From Hortaea werneckii (taxonomy: Eukaryota; Ascomycota; Dothideomycetes; Mycosphaerellales; Teratosphaeriaceae): a stretch of 64,000 bases of DNA. Under the pieces are notes generated by a model. It did no database searches, was not told where the DNA came from, and saw only the letters and a program-made list of their open reading frames with translations. Positions 31,423 to 43,616 of the stretch are shown piece after piece; within the stretch, counting starts at the first letter, position 1; each line of letters begins with the position of its first letter. Position numbers and translations under genes: made by a program. The stretch is taken from the NCBI GenBank assembly GCA_037044905.1, contig JBAOKB010000043.1, forward strand, positions 1-64,000, written 5' to 3'.

Positions 31423-33015
31423 ATGGAGACACTGACTTCCACCTTCAAGCCCCATCGGGACAGATGTGGCCGGCCCGTGAGACTGTCTCCAATAGACCAA
31501 ATCGCCCCAAGAGACTACAACATCATCTACTTCTTTTTCCGGCAGCGGCCTGGGGAGGAGAAGGAAAGAATTTTCCGGAATTTAGAACAAGGTCTGCAGG
31601 CGACCATTGCCCAGATCCCGGAACTTCTATGCTCGGTAGCAGAGCGTCAGGGCGACCGAGATGAACTGGAACTGGTGTACGGGAGAGATAATGGGGCTGC
31701 TATCAGCTTCAAAGACTACACCTCAGGTCAATCCTGTGAGCAATGGCGCCACGGGAGCTTCCAGGACCTTGAACGAGAGCATTTCCCCTATTACAAGTTA
31801 GAGTCGAAGCTACTCCTGTCTTCGCCAGAACTGCCAGGGGGACAACTACGCTGTCTTGCAATGCAAGCGAATTTGTAAGTACCTGACAAGGCGGATGCTT
31901 GTCAAAAAGGTTGAATGCTGACGAAATGCTTTGCCGCACACAGCATCCCTGGTGGTCTCATACTAAGCACTCGGCTTCATGTACGTTATCCTGCCCCTCC
32001 CTTATTCCTGCGGAAGCCAGCAGCTGATCATGGTAAAAAGCACCTGCTTTGTGATGGATCCGGAGCGTACACGTTCCAGAAGATGCTCGGCCGGAATGTG
32101 GCGGCAGCCGCGAATGGCTCACTTTCTCTCGGCTCACCTCAACTCGAGCTCATCGATCGAGATACCATCGTTTCGGGTGAGAGCGGGGTTCGACTGTCGG
32201 ATTTACCAGACTGGCGGTCTGTCGGTTCTAATGGAGACAGTCCAGAAGTCGCCCTGAAGGGTACATCCTGGGGCAGTGCGCCGATGCCCAAGGTGCGATA
32301 CGCAGTATACTACATCTCCGAACCTAATATGAAGCGACTCCGGGACAAGCTGACACGGCCGAACGACATCTGCCCTTCTGTCGTTGAGGCAGTCGGCGCA
32401 TTCCTCTGGTCAAGCGTGCTGCAAGCCCGAGAGGTGGACTCTAGACGGTACCCAGAGGCCAAGCTGTCAATAACGATCGATACCCGAGCCAGAATGCGAA
32501 ACCCGACGGTCTCATCATCATATTGGGGCAATCTTAGCGAGCCGAACGCCGTTGCACGAATGCCGACAGGCCTTCTAGGCCACTCGTATAGGGCCGACCC
32601 AGACAAAGAGCGATGGCGGACTACGCTTCCTGACGCCGCATTGCGCATCAAGCAAGCCACTGCTGCCGTCGACAACGCTGCTGTTCGGCGTCTCGTCGGC
32701 CTCTTGAACCAAATGCCAAAGGCGACAAGCCTGACCTGGAATGTCGACAGATGGCCAGGTCCAGATATGCTACTTGTGTGCGTGAATAAGCTTCCGTTCA
32801 ACGACATCGACTTTGGTCCCCAGCTCGGTTGCAGTGAGGCCTTCCGCTTTACGGTTGGAGATACCGAAGGCAAGCCCGATGGCAGATGCTTGGTATTGCC
32901 TCCAAGGAAGAGGGACGGCAGAGGCTTAGAAGTGGCATTGCAATACGATGAACAAACGCTGGACCGGCTGAGACAGAGCACAGAGTTTGCGGAATACTTC
33001 GAATGGCGCAACTAG
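31423..33015 (+). CDS. Second BAHD-type acyltransferase
   Basis: Three exons (31423-31874, 31944-31980, 32041-33015) give 487 aa; the middle exon is 37 nt. Splicing brings together STRLH and HLLCDGSGAYTF, so the catalytic HxxxD (HLLCD) starts exactly at an exon boundary. The N-terminal half begins LSPIDQIAPRDYNIIYFFF, a standard family opening. The second half has IDFGPQLGCSEAF in the DFGWG position. Overall it fits fungal transferase-family enzymes, but it is clearly diverged from the neighbour at 28611, so the pair is not a recent duplication. It lacks the ARL tail of the partner. Substrates are unknown. Confidence 0.87.
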
Positions 33016-33435
33016 GCTGGCGGTGGATGTCCATCACTGCAGTCGGCTTCAGATCTATACAACCTGGGTAGATTAGTCGTCAGTACACCTGTAATGAGAT
33101 CAAGTTCAAGAGAAGCGAAGACCAAATGGCACAGACACTGGAAGTGCAGGTGGGGTTCAATCCAGAATCGACCAACTGCACCAAGGTTCAACAACACCGG
33201 CAGCTGTTCCTCGTATCATGGTAGGTACCCGCTTCAATATCGGCTCACAGAACATGAGGCAGCGCTTCAAAGTCGTGAAAATGTTAGTCCTGATATGCCA
33301 CGGGGACGTCAGGGAGCTCTGAACTGCCCAACTGTGTGCAACTAAGTATACTCGCAACTTAATCAACACCACGATTCCGCCCACTCCAGCCTCCCAGTCG
33401 CAAAGGAATAATTCATCACCAAAGTAAAAAGAACT
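33016..33435. other. Convergent intergenic region
   Basis: Between the stops of the second acyltransferase and the Mit1-like gene. No gene seen. Confidence 0.4.
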
Positions 33436-36400
33436 TCAAACCTGCCAAATAGGGTTCCTAGCATATTGAAAAGCAGCTTGAGCCTCCGCCTCCCTCATAG
33501 CCCGCTCCTTCTCTTCCTTCTTCTTCTTAAGCTGGACGAGGTTGCCCTTCAGAGCTCTTAAGTACCGCTTCGCCTCAGCGACTAGATGTTCAGGTTCGTT
33601 GGAATGCTTTAGGCTTTCGAGCATGGCGCGAACCTGGAGGAGCATAGAGGGAAAAGGTCAGCCGCGATTGATTTTTTTTTTTTTTTTTCGAACAGCAGAT
33701 AGGGTAGGGGTCGGAGAGGTGTTTTAGGCTCATACCTGTGTTTCCGATTGGATATGAGGACACACGCGTCCATGTCCGAAATGCGCTATTCCGCAGAGAT
33801 TGCAGTGTTCGACACCTGCGAGCTTGAGTGGACAGCGGCCGATGATATGCTGAGTGCGGCAGGCGAGACAATTGATGAGATCCGAAGGTGGCTGTTGAGG
33901 GTAGGAAGAAGTCGAAGGTTCTGGTGGAGTGGGCAGGCCGTAATCGTTGACTGTTGGGGGCTGAGGCACGACTGCACGACGGAACAGGAGTTTTTCTGTG
34001 CGGTCGGTTGTAAGCAAAGGTTTCGTCTGATGTTTTGCAATCTATTTCAAGTCATATTTCAAGCGTGTAGAGGGTCAGGCGAAGACGAAGCCTGGTTGTC
34101 AGCGCCCGTCAAGTCAATAACAGGAGGCGTAGCAACTTGGATGTTTTCGCCGACTCCATTAGCGGTAGGCATGTTGAAGCCTACAGCAGTATTTGGAGAC
34201 GGTGCCGTCGCGTCAGCCTCTTCAGGGCGTGACGCAGGAATTTTGGCTTTCTTTTGCTTAACCGTCGACTCTTTAGCGCGAGGCTTTACTGAAGCCTTAG
34301 GCGCCTTCGAGGTCAAGTTCGCCTTCTTGTTATCCTTGGCGATAACAGTCTTCTGGCCACGTGCGCCACTAGACTTAGCCACTTTGTTCGGCGGAGTCTT
34401 CGTGGGCACTTGGGCTTTCGTTTCTCTGCGCTTAGACTGCAAAGCGGGCTTTGTTGAATTCCCGGGCTTCGCTTTGGACTTGGATGCCGAAGCAGGAGAT
34501 GGTTTGCTGTCGGCAGGCGGTTGCTTGCCTTTACTGGGAGTTTGCTTACCATGCTTTCTGCGACCTATATCACGTTTAGCACCTTCATCCACTACATCGA
34601 CATCATCCATATCGATGTTTTCCTTACCAGCAAATGGTTCTTCGTCTTCGGCACCTAGATCAGAAGTCAGCAGTCCGGACTCACCCCCGAGGATATATTA
34701 GGATACATACCACTGTCATCAGCTTGGAAGTCGGTATCAGACTCGTCATCATCTTTCTGCTTCTTGTCCTTACTCGGTGTGCCTAGATCAGCGTTATCAC
34801 CCTCCATTTCCCTAGCGCCAGCATAGTCGACATTACCCCGGGCACGTCTTCCACGCCCGAAAGCTTCTGCCTTCGCAGCGGCCTCTTCCGCAGCGAGCCG
34901 CTCGCGCTCCTTAAGAATGTTCGACCACACGCCCGGATCAGGCGCATGCTCCTCTGGAGCGTCGACAAACATCTGGTCGTCTTGCAGGGCGGCGGAATCG
35001 TTGGCCCAGACACGAGCGTGGCTCCATTGAGTTTCGGCACTCTTGTCTGCTCCGCCGGGAATAGTGTTTTCCATGTGACTTCTGTCCAATAACTTCTCAA
35101 TGCCAGCAATGTCATACTGGATATCTTGGTCGCCCGCGTCATCGAACAGCTCACTCGCGCCGTGCCTAAGCACCGAAACGAGATCGTTCTGATCCGCGTC
35201 GTCCGCATCCATCTCTTGAATAAGCACATGATCAAGCGCTAGTTTCTTTCGACCCATCTGCATGATGCGCTCCTCGGCTGAAGCACGGGTAACGAGCTGG
35301 AAGCAGAGGACTTTCTTGTTCTGTCCAATTCTGTGCGCACGGGATAAGGCTTGGATATCTTGGTGGGGATTGAAGTCCGGGTCCAAGATAATGACTGTGT
35401 CGGCAGTGGCTAAGTTGATACCGACACCTCCGGCGCGGGTGGATAGCAAAAAGGCGAAGAGAGGGCTGTCGGGAGCATTGTACTCGTCGATACGCTTCTG
35501 CTTCTGCAGCGCACCCATGCTGCCATCAAGGCGCTGGAAAGCGAAACCCATGCCCTCCATGAAGTCCTCGACAATGTCGAGCATATCGAGGAACTGACTG
35601 AAGATTAAGACTCTGTGCCCTCTCTTCTTCAGCTCCGGCAAAAGGAGTTCAAGTAGCTTGAGCTTCGACGAAGCGTCCACGAGGTTACGATGTGAAGCTG
35701 CTATACCCACATTACGCTCTTCAATCGACTTGCTGTATACAAAAGGATGGCAGAGGCACTTTCGTAGCTGCATCAGAATGTTCGATAGACTCCCTCGTTC
35801 GCCCTGCTTCAGCGAGCCTTCTGCGCTAAAGATGGCTTTCATAAGGTCCGGATTCTTCGCCAAGATAGACCGATAGAGCTTCTTCTGTACGATGGACATG
35901 CTGACCGGCACGATGATCTGGCTCATAGGTGGAAGGAAAGTCAAGACCTGTGCCTTAGTACGACGCAGAAAGAATGGCCGGATCATATCGTGAAGCTCGG
36001 CAATCTTTTCCTGTGTCAGGTCTTGAAAGCGCTCCTCTAATTCCTCGGCTTTGTAGGAATCGTCCAAGAATTGCAGCAAGTTGAAAAGCTCCCGTTGGTT
36101 GTTCTGCAACGGCGTACCTGTAAGCAGGATACGGAAGGGCGCCTTAAGCGCACCGAGCGCAGAGTAGAGCATGTTTTTGTCATTCTTCAACCGCTGGCCT
36201 TCGTCGACAATCAGGCCTTGCCACGGGACCGAACGGAAGAACTTCCTGCAGTTCTCGTCGGCGGCAGCGTCGTAAGAGGTGACGACGACGTGGCAGCGAA
36301 GATCTTTGGCACCCTGGGGGAACAGTTCGTGTCGATATGCTAAATCTCTGCTTTCTTTGCTGCCGTAGTACGCCACTACACGCAGAGAAGGTGCCCAGCG

Positions 36401-39400
36401 CTTGATTTCACGACGCCAGTTGGGGCAGGTCGAGTTCGGCACTACAATAAGGAACGGCCAGCAGGTGTGGTCCTGCACGAGCGTCGCGAGGAAGCCAATA
36501 ATCTGAATCGTCTTGCCAAGGCCCATCTCATCGGCAAGGATGGCGTTCTTCTGGGTGAACCATTTGTAGTAGAGCCAATTCAGGCCTTCGATTTGATACT
36601 TCATCAGCTCGCCGCCCTCGAGGTTCTCAGGCTGAGTCTTCTTCTCGAGCTTCCCGAAGTCCTCTCTCCGAATCTTCTCCATCGTCTTTTTCAGCTTAGC
36701 CTGAGATGGTGTCTTGACGTATCGACCCAACACCCAGTCGTTGTACGCAACTACAAAATCGGTCCATCTGTCGCCATCGTCAGGACTCGGCGGCGCCTCC
36801 CAGACTGCATCTTCATAGCCGAGACCCTTGTACTTGATCAGAGCCTTGTCAATTTCTCGAATACGCGCCTTGTCAACCTCCTCGGTGTGTATGTCGACAA
36901 TAGAGGTATACTTGATATCGAGGACGATATCCGTTCGTAGAAAGTCTTCTGGGATAGCATCTTCCGTACGCATCTTCGGATGCTGAGCCTCTTCACGCTT
37001 GGCAAAGGCCTTACGCATCATGACTGCCGTCGTGCCCCAGACCCAAGCACCCGGCATCCACACAGAGCGGAAATAGCTCATACCCTCCCAGCGGACGAGG
37101 TAGGCCTTTTCATCCTCGTCGATCATATCGAAAGCGAGAGCAGGGTCGTAGTTGTCGTCGTCCACTGGCTTCCACGCAATCAGAGCGATAACTTTGCCGG
37201 GGGCGGACAGGCAGTCCTTGCATTTCCAGCCTCGACTATACTCTCTAAACCGCTGTTCAGCATCGGCCTCCATGTCCAGCTCCATCATGTCGGATTTACT
37301 CGGCAGGTGCTCGAAATGGAAGCCGCGCCAGCATCCGATACAGCGGAACAACACATTGTCAGCATTATTTATTCTCGATTCGTGGATCTCATACACCGGA
37401 TCGTCGCCTCCGTTTTCTTCACGATCGCGCTGCTCCTGGGCTGGAGTCTTCCGTGGGCGGAAAGCTTTGCAGGAGTCGCCGTGGCGTTTGCACTCGGCAC
37501 ACTTGCCTTGGTCTGGCGCAATTGGGTCCTTCTTCTTTGGGAACGCGATACAGCGCCGACACTGGAGCACGCAATCATCGTCCGCGATCTTCGTTACTAG
37601 ATGCTCTCGATTCGTGCGGTGACCTAAGCAGGACTTGTGATATGCGAAAGAGCAGCCCTGGCAGTAAATCAGGGGCGCAAAGTTGGGACCTTGGCCACAA
37701 GTCTCACAGTCCTGGTTGTGGCGCATACGGAACTCATCGTTGCGAGGTAGGGGCTTGAAGACTTCTTTGGCGCCGACGACCTTCTGCTTGACAGGCGCAC
37801 GCGCGGCAGAGTCGGAGTCGGAACGATAGATGTCGTTAACATCCACCTCTTTCATCCCTCCCGTGTGGCGCGTAGCACGACCTGAATGGCGCTCGCCAAT
37901 GCGTATGCGCTTCTTTGCCGCTCGTTCATCTTCGTCGTCGATGAAGTCGTCCATGTGGCCGCGTTTCGGGCGACCGCGGAGGCTTGGCTTCTTAGTAGTA
38001 AACACGTCCGACTGAAGCAAGTCGTCGGAATCTTCACTCTCTTCTTCGAGCTCCATGGCTGACGACATGTGAGGTGTGCGAGCGCTACGGCGTGACGGCT
38101 GCCTTTCGCCATGGCGAGGGCGTCCAGAACGACGAGGACGATCCGATTCATCTTCAATGATTTCGTCTTCGTCAGGTTCGTCTTCCGGGTCGTCGTAGTA
38201 TTGAGGCTCGTCATGTTCACGTGTCCGTCTTCTAGATGTTGCAAGCGTGATCCCGTCATCCGCATCAGAGAGGGCGTCAGTTGGATCCACAAAGTTGACA
38301 GCTCGCGGTCGACCTCGACCAGGGCGAGAAGATGACATCTTCGTACGCTTGGCCGGTCGCTCGATAGGTTCTGGTGACAGAGATGGCGAGTTTTGTTGAA
38401 AGTAGGCAAGTGCTGCTTGACCGTTCTGAAGTTCGAGAAGGTCGTCAAATGAGATCTAGGGCTTCTGTGTCAGCCTTTGATGCTGGGGGGTTTGTTACGG
38501 AGTAGTAGTGTGATTGTTGAAGCAGATAATGTAGTGTCGAAGGTCTGTCGATTGGAAGGAATGATGGTTGAGGATGAAGCATTTATGAACGCAAGAAGGT
38601 CGTTTTGGGGGTCAGAAATAGTACAAGGCCGGACATGTGACCGGCCAAGTGAGCGTGTCAAAAGACAAGTGAGAGGTCGGTCGGGATATGATTGAAAGGG
38701 CAAATGTCATCATGCCGGTAGATCTCCTTAAAACGCAAGTGCAAGGGCTTGTGGCGAATATTTAGATAATAGCGGTTGTATGCCAAAAGCCAAGTGGGAG
38801 GCCAAGGAATACCGCGACAAGAAATAAACTTACCTCTTCGACCGAGTAGTCTCCCAGCTCCACCTTGTAGACAATCTCACCGCCGACCCCATCGGCCTCA
38901 GCCAAGACACGCCGTACCACATCATCGCCCGCCGTCATATCAATGACATCCCCATCGTCGCCTTCGGAAGCCGCTCGGGGTAGGATCGGAACCAATTGGT
39001 CTTGCACATGCCCATACCCGCGATCATGTTCAGCCTCCTCAGTCGCCTGCCTCGAGCGGGTGCGCTCACGTGTCGCGGATCGAGGTCTCGTCTGTCCACT
39101 TCGCTTGACTCGATGCGCAGATGGGGTTGACGATACGGGCCGCCGAGTCTCCTCTACAACATCAGCCTCGTTCTCGCTGTCGCCGTCGCCGACCGGTATA
39201 TTGTTCGCATCGAAGGCGAATGGATCAGCATCGTCCTCGGCTCGAGATTGTGAAGCGGATGCAACGGGTGTGGGAACATTGGACGGGCGATTGATGCTGG
39301 TGAATCCGCTGCCACTTGGGACGAAGGTCGGCGGTGCGGGTGCAGGTGCGGTTGCCGGGGTGGACGAGGCGGACGGACTGTGGTTGTGGTTGTGGTTGTG

Positions 39401-39496
39401 GTTGTTGCTCGGTCTGCGACCACCAGCCTTGAATGCGGCCAAAGGATCCGCCGCGAGCTCGTCGTCGTCGTCCGAATCGTGCGTCATCATCATCAT
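33436..39496 (-). CDS. mit1: Mit1/CHD (Mi-2-like) SNF2 chromatin remodeller
   Basis: Five exons: 38834-39496, 34711-38455, about 34065-34654, 33736-34026, 33436-33633; roughly 1,830 aa. Exon 1 (start at the first of four Met codons) ends VELGDYSVEE and joins across a 378-nt intron to ISFDDLLELQNG. Exon 2 carries PHD-type Cys/His clusters (CETCGQGPNFAPLIYC, CAECKRHGDSC), a chromo-like segment, and the SNF2 ATPase with DEMGLGKT, a DEGQ motif II, LLTGTPLQNN and SRAHRIGQ. Exon 3 is Lys/Ala-rich with a SUMO-interaction-like VIDLT. Exons 4-5 hold a Cys/His cluster (CLACRTQHIIGRCPL, HCNLCGIAHFGHGRVC), as at the C-terminus of fission yeast Mit1-type proteins. The enzyme repositions nucleosomes in heterochromatin. 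The exon 3/4 junction is unresolved: only a weak GC donor keeps the frame. Confidence 0.85.
39380..39406. repeat. Hexamer microsatellite inside mit1 exon 1
   Basis: About four TGGTTG units on the plus strand encode an Asn-His repeat (NHNHNHNHN) in the disordered N-terminus of the remodeller. In-frame length variation would be tolerated. Confidence 0.8.
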
Positions 39497-39730
39497 CGGT
39501 AACCTCGCCGCCGTCAGAGCAGCCTTGCGTTGGTCGGCAGACGCGGAAAAGGGCAAGGTTGCCTCCAGTGTCACGCAACGATCAGTAGGCGGCTGGGGCG
39601 CGTCAGGTTCGTGTTAAGTGGGGAAGCGTGGAGGAGATGAAGCCCAGAAGCTTGCCGAATAACCAATCAGATATTGATTGATCTCCGCGCGAAACTTCAT
39701 GGGCCATCGCCCAAAGTCCATGGACGCTGA

Positions 39731-39751
39731 AGTAATTTACTGTAAATTACT
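39731..39751. promoter_or_regulatory. 21-bp perfect palindrome in the mit1/MRM1 bidirectional promoter
   Basis: Arms AGTAATTTAC and GTAAATTACT surround a single T. The palindrome lies in the 323 nt between the divergent start codons of the remodeller and the methyltransferase, about 70 nt before the latter. Perfect symmetry with a 1-nt spacer suggests a homodimer binding site; no known factor is assigned. Confidence 0.55.
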
Positions 39752-39819
39752 ATACACTGCATACCATGATCCTCACCTCATGCTCGGTATTCAACGCGTA
39801 GTAATGTGAAGCATCGTGC

Positions 39820-41871
39820 ATGCTTTCCCACCCCTTATCCTCGCAGTACCGTACCATGCGGTCTCTCCATCGCAAAGACTTCTACCTCCGCTGCTACGAC
39901 ATCTTCATTGCGCAGCGATGCCTCCATCCGCAGCGCCGCGGCGTTTCCACCACCGGCGCCATCAATCGTGGTCTTCGCGCGACCCAATCGAATCAATCGG
40001 ATCAACCAAGCGAGAACCGGAACTTGCTGAAGAAATTCCGAGCATTCAAGAAGGCTGGAAAGCCTAAGTCAGTCGATGGCCTTCCATCGTTCGCGGAGAT
40101 CCAAAGGTGGGAGAGAGAAGTTGACAGGGAAAATCCAACCCGACATGAGGAGAATGATCCTCAGCGGGGCGGCGCGAGAGACGAATTTCCATGGAAGGGG
40201 CGGGGCAATGTAGCCAAGCGAAGAAGACCGTACAGGGAGAACATAGACGGCGTGGATGTACTGCACGTGTCGTCAGGGCGCTACGGCATAAGACGGGTGG
40301 AAAGGGAGGAAAGGGGCTCCGTGGAGCGAATCCGCTCATTGCTAGACAGCATCCAAGCCTCAAGCTTCCCGGACGCAGAACCCGGCAAGATCTTCACACC
40401 TCCCGATTCTCGTCTCCAGGAGATCTTCGATGACCTTTCTTACCTAGGACTGCTTCGAGGGTACATCTCCCAGGCCAAATTCCGCAAGCGTCTCACTGTT
40501 TTAGCCGAGGTTGCCTCAACTACGCAGTCTAAAGACAAGGCGGGGGAGCATCAATCACTCTTTTATCCTCCGTATAAGTTCCGGCGGAGCGGAAAAGCGA
40601 AGAAAGGCGGAGTAGTGCTTGGCATCTCTTGTAGGAGAGACGAGAAACAGCAAGGCTTCCAGCTGTGGTTTGATCCACGTGGTCCTGCCGGCGTGCAGGT
40701 CCCTGGTCCTGAACGGGGAGCCTACGGCCGTCTGCTAGATCCTGCCAACAGATATAGTCCTCATCAGCCAGAAGGGCGCCCAGACAAGGCCATTGAGAAT
40801 GGAGAAAGGGCTTCTGAGACTGGAGGCAAACCCACCGAGAGCGACAATGGCAATGCCGAGGAGGAGATGCCGTTGTCCATTCCTTATAGCACTGCAGCGT
40901 CCGAGTTCCTCTACGGCAGCAACGTTATCCTTGCAGCCCTGCGTGCAAAGCGGCGGAGAATTCATCATCTCTACGTTTCGCGCGGAGCTCAAGACCGATC
41001 TTCCGACTCCGCAGGCACCATCCGAAACATCCTCGACCTGGCACGCAGGAACCAAGTCCCCCTAGAAGGCGACGCGAGTATCAAGCTCCTCGACAAAATG
41101 TCAGGAGACCGACCACACAACGGCGTTGTCCTGGAAACATCGAAACTCCCTGCCCCACCTACCCTCAGCTTATCCAAGCCCGATCTAAGAACATCCATCA
41201 TCCCCTTGACTCTCGATCGACAGAGCGCTGAAGACATTGCGGTCAACGGCGCTCCAAGCGCACTATCAACCTCCACGAAGGGCTGGCGGTACCCCTTCGT
41301 AATCATGCTAGACGGGATCCTCGACCCCGCCAATCTCGGCTCGGTAATGCGCACCGCGCACTTCTACGGGGCAGACGCCGTAGCCATCGCGACCAATACC
41401 TGTGCACCGCTCACATCCGCCGTGCTAGCCAAAGCCTCGAGCGGCGCATGCGAAGCCGTCCAACTGCTCGCCTTACCCAAACCGGCCAACTTCGTCTTCG
41501 ACTCCGCGAAAGCAGGGTGGAGGATCTACGCTTCCGTCGCACCGGCGTTGCCTGGACAGGCGACAGCGAGAGATATCTCGCGACAGACAACCACGACTGC
41601 CGTCTCCCTCGACTCTCCCCTTGCCCGTGCACCTGTGATTCTGATGCTAGGTGCTGAAGGAGAAGGGTTACGGAATAATCTCACCTCCAAAGCGGATCAT
41701 TTAATCAGTATTGAGGCCGAGGAGAAGACGAACCGGGCTGTTGGCGACGTGGGCGTGGACAGTCTGAACGTGGGTGTTGCTGCGGGGGTGTTGATTGAGG
41801 CTTTTATGAGGAAACCGGCTACGGGCACCACGGCGGCAGAGAAAGCGAGGCAAGGTGATTTGGGATTCTAA
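39820..41871 (+). CDS. MRM1: Mitochondrial 21S rRNA 2'-O-ribose methyltransferase (SpoU/TrmH family)
   Basis: Single exon, 683 aa from ATG 39820; ATG 39856 is also possible and gives a typical basic mitochondrial presequence (RSLHRKDFYLRCYDIFIAQR). The long N-terminal half is basic and low in conservation. A substrate-binding segment begins EFLYGSNVILAAL. The SPOUT domain has motif 1 LDGILDPANLGSVMRTAHFY, motif 2 LMLGAEGEGLRNNL and motif 3 SLNVGVAAGVLIEAF, which together form the knotted SAM site. Yeast Mrm1 methylates a guanosine in the peptidyl-transferase loop of the large mitochondrial rRNA, the likely role here. It is larger than the yeast protein because of its N-terminus and inserts. 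Confidence 0.88.
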   Translation: MLSHPLSSQYRTMRSLHRKDFYLRCYDIFIAQRCLHPQRRGVSTTGAINRGLRATQSNQSDQPSENRNLLKKFRAFKKAGKPKSVDGLPSFAEIQRWEREVDRENPTRHEENDPQRGGARDEFPWKGRGNVAKRRRPYRENIDGVDVLHVSSGRYGIRRVEREERGSVERIRSLLDSIQASSFPDAEPGKIFTPPDSRLQEIFDDLSYLGLLRGYISQAKFRKRLTVLAEVASTTQSKDKAGEHQSLFYPPYKFRRSGKAKKGGVVLGISCRRDEKQQGFQLWFDPRGPAGVQVPGPERGAYGRLLDPANRYSPHQPEGRPDKAIENGERASETGGKPTESDNGNAEEEMPLSIPYSTAASEFLYGSNVILAALRAKRRRIHHLYVSRGAQDRSSDSAGTIRNILDLARRNQVPLEGDASIKLLDKMSGDRPHNGVVLETSKLPAPPTLSLSKPDLRTSIIPLTLDRQSAEDIAVNGAPSALSTSTKGWRYPFVIMLDGILDPANLGSVMRTAHFYGADAVAIATNTCAPLTSAVLAKASSGACEAVQLLALPKPANFVFDSAKAGWRIYASVAPALPGQATARDISRQTTTTAVSLDSPLARAPVILMLGAEGEGLRNNLTSKADHLISIEAEEKTNRAVGDVGVDSLNVGVAAGVLIEAFMRKPATGTTAAEKARQGDLGF

Positions 41872-42607
41872 TCAGCTTTGAACTCTGTCTCTTCTTCAGG
41901 CAAGTATATCAGAGAACAGAGCCGCCCACTTACAACACCACTGTTGGCGCTTCGCACGGTGCAGTCTCCTTCGACAACAACGCCTTAGCCTCAGCTCGAA
42001 ATGAGCGGTATAATCTAGAGCGAATCCCCTGAGACATAGTGGGGAAAGCTTACCACACTCTCCTAGTTAGCCAGCCGGAGGATACCCCGGGAAATCTGTT
42101 CTGCCCTACAACCAACCTCTCACGGCTCCCCTGTACTGATCGGGTCGATAGTAGCTCCCTCTCAGAGAGCAACGAGCAAACACCAAGGTAATTTCAACGA
42201 CGTGGCGTATGCCTCGCACCAACCTCCATTGGAAATCCAGACAGGACGCGGGCGGCCTTGCTGGAAGAAAGCATCGAAGACGATGCCCGCTTTGAAACTG
42301 TACGATATGACAGCAGGAGCAACTTCCGGCATGTAATCTCTCTATGAGTAATACCGATATTATGTAATCCACTCTCTATCCCAATCATCCTTGGGACTGC
42401 CACGGCACGAAGGCCTCTCCTTTGTACCCAGACCACACCTGTGCTCACGTAACGCTCAGCAAGAGCACAACTTACTCAAGCCGTGCTGGACAATTCATCC
42501 TGCTATTCTCCCTTCGATTTTGGTCTCCTTCGCCTTCTGTACTGCCTACCGGTCTAGCGAGGGAATGTCGCCATGTGGGGATAATATGTCGTACCGCAGA
42601 CGAAGGA
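41872..42607. other. Intergenic stretch, no gene seen
   Basis: Between the MRM1 stop and the stop of the small minus-strand gene. Short overlapping ORFs on both strands look random. Confidence 0.4.
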
Positions 42608-43113
42608 TCAAGGTTCTTCGTCCTCGGCTTCTGCGATGGCGTCTACCATCCCATTCACACCCTGATCATACTCTGCCGCCGTCAAGGCTCCAGAGTCCCG
42701 AAGTACCTTTAAAGCTCTTTCAACCCAGGTCTGACAATTAAACTCAATGTCCCGATTATTGATAGGGATGCTCGCAAAGACTTGTTTGAGCATGGAAGGA
42801 GTCCAAGTTGCGCTCAGCCAGCCCACCGGAATCAATCTGGCGAACGAGGGGATACTTGTAGGATCTCCGGAATCCTCCGTTTCAAACGTATAGTCCCGTG
42901 GTGAACCGACGATATGGGCCAGGTACGGCAGACTTTCGTTATCGCGGAATCTTATCCAGAGCGCGGTGTGTCGATATTGGGGATAGTCCAGAGGCTCACC
43001 CTTGTGAACGACGATGCTGATATGCACGTTGCTTTCAGTGGCTACGCTAGGTCAGTCATTGGTCGATATCGGTGCTAGAGTGGAATTTGCGTAGCTCACG
43101 CATGTTTGTGCAT
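42608..43113 (-). CDS. Small uncharacterised protein, 150 aa
   Basis: A 14-nt first exon (43100-43113, MHKHA) joins through a GTGAGC...CTAG intron to exon 2 (42608-43046) in one frame. The protein is compact and acidic at the end (AIAEAEDEEP). Notable segments are HTALWIRFRD and FNCQTWVERALKVL. The Asn-Cys-Gln-x-Trp string and the His/Cys spacing recall Cys-protease-like folds seen in many uncharacterised fungal proteins, but I cannot name the family. The tiny first exon is a prediction; translation could start elsewhere upstream. Confidence 0.6.
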
Positions 43114-43616
43114 ATCACGATGATTTTTCCTCAACTTGATGCATCGGTTCTCATGGCATTACGAGAGTTCTATGATGCAGATCCGGCGACTGCAGCTGAG
43201 CTGTCATTCGCACCTGCGCCGATACATGAAGTGCACCGAGCGCCCCCGCCATCGCTTATGCATCCACTCGTAAGTGACTTCTCGCATTTCACCTAGACCC
43301 TGTTGCAACACCACCTACGGACTGGTTTGTTCAGTCAGGCTCTGGTTTTCGTTGCGCTTGTTCGGCTTCTGTTGCTGTGGATTCTTTGAGAGGCATTTTT
43401 GGTGACAAGGCACAGCGCCTGTGTGTAGTCATAGCATGATGAACCGACCAAAACGCTCATCGTAGGGTTGGGTTAGGGCGCCCGGCGAGAACATCCCTAG
43501 TACGTTGCGATTACAATGTTGAGAATGTCACTACATATCTGTCCACAGTCTGCTCTCCCGCGGATGATCGCTTCCCAAACCTTGCAACGCCGTCCCTGCT
43601 TGAGGCATAGGCCGGA
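43114..43616. other. Spacer between two minus-strand genes
   Basis: Probably promoter of the small protein gene and 3' region of the kinase-like gene. A plus-strand 74-aa frame here is not supported. Confidence 0.4.

Noticed and set aside
14330..33015. A secondary-metabolite gene cluster
   Set aside because: Acyltransferases, GST, an NmrA-like protein, transporters and a regulator are present, but there is no PKS, NRPS, terpene synthase or P450 and the genes are interspersed with unrelated ones.
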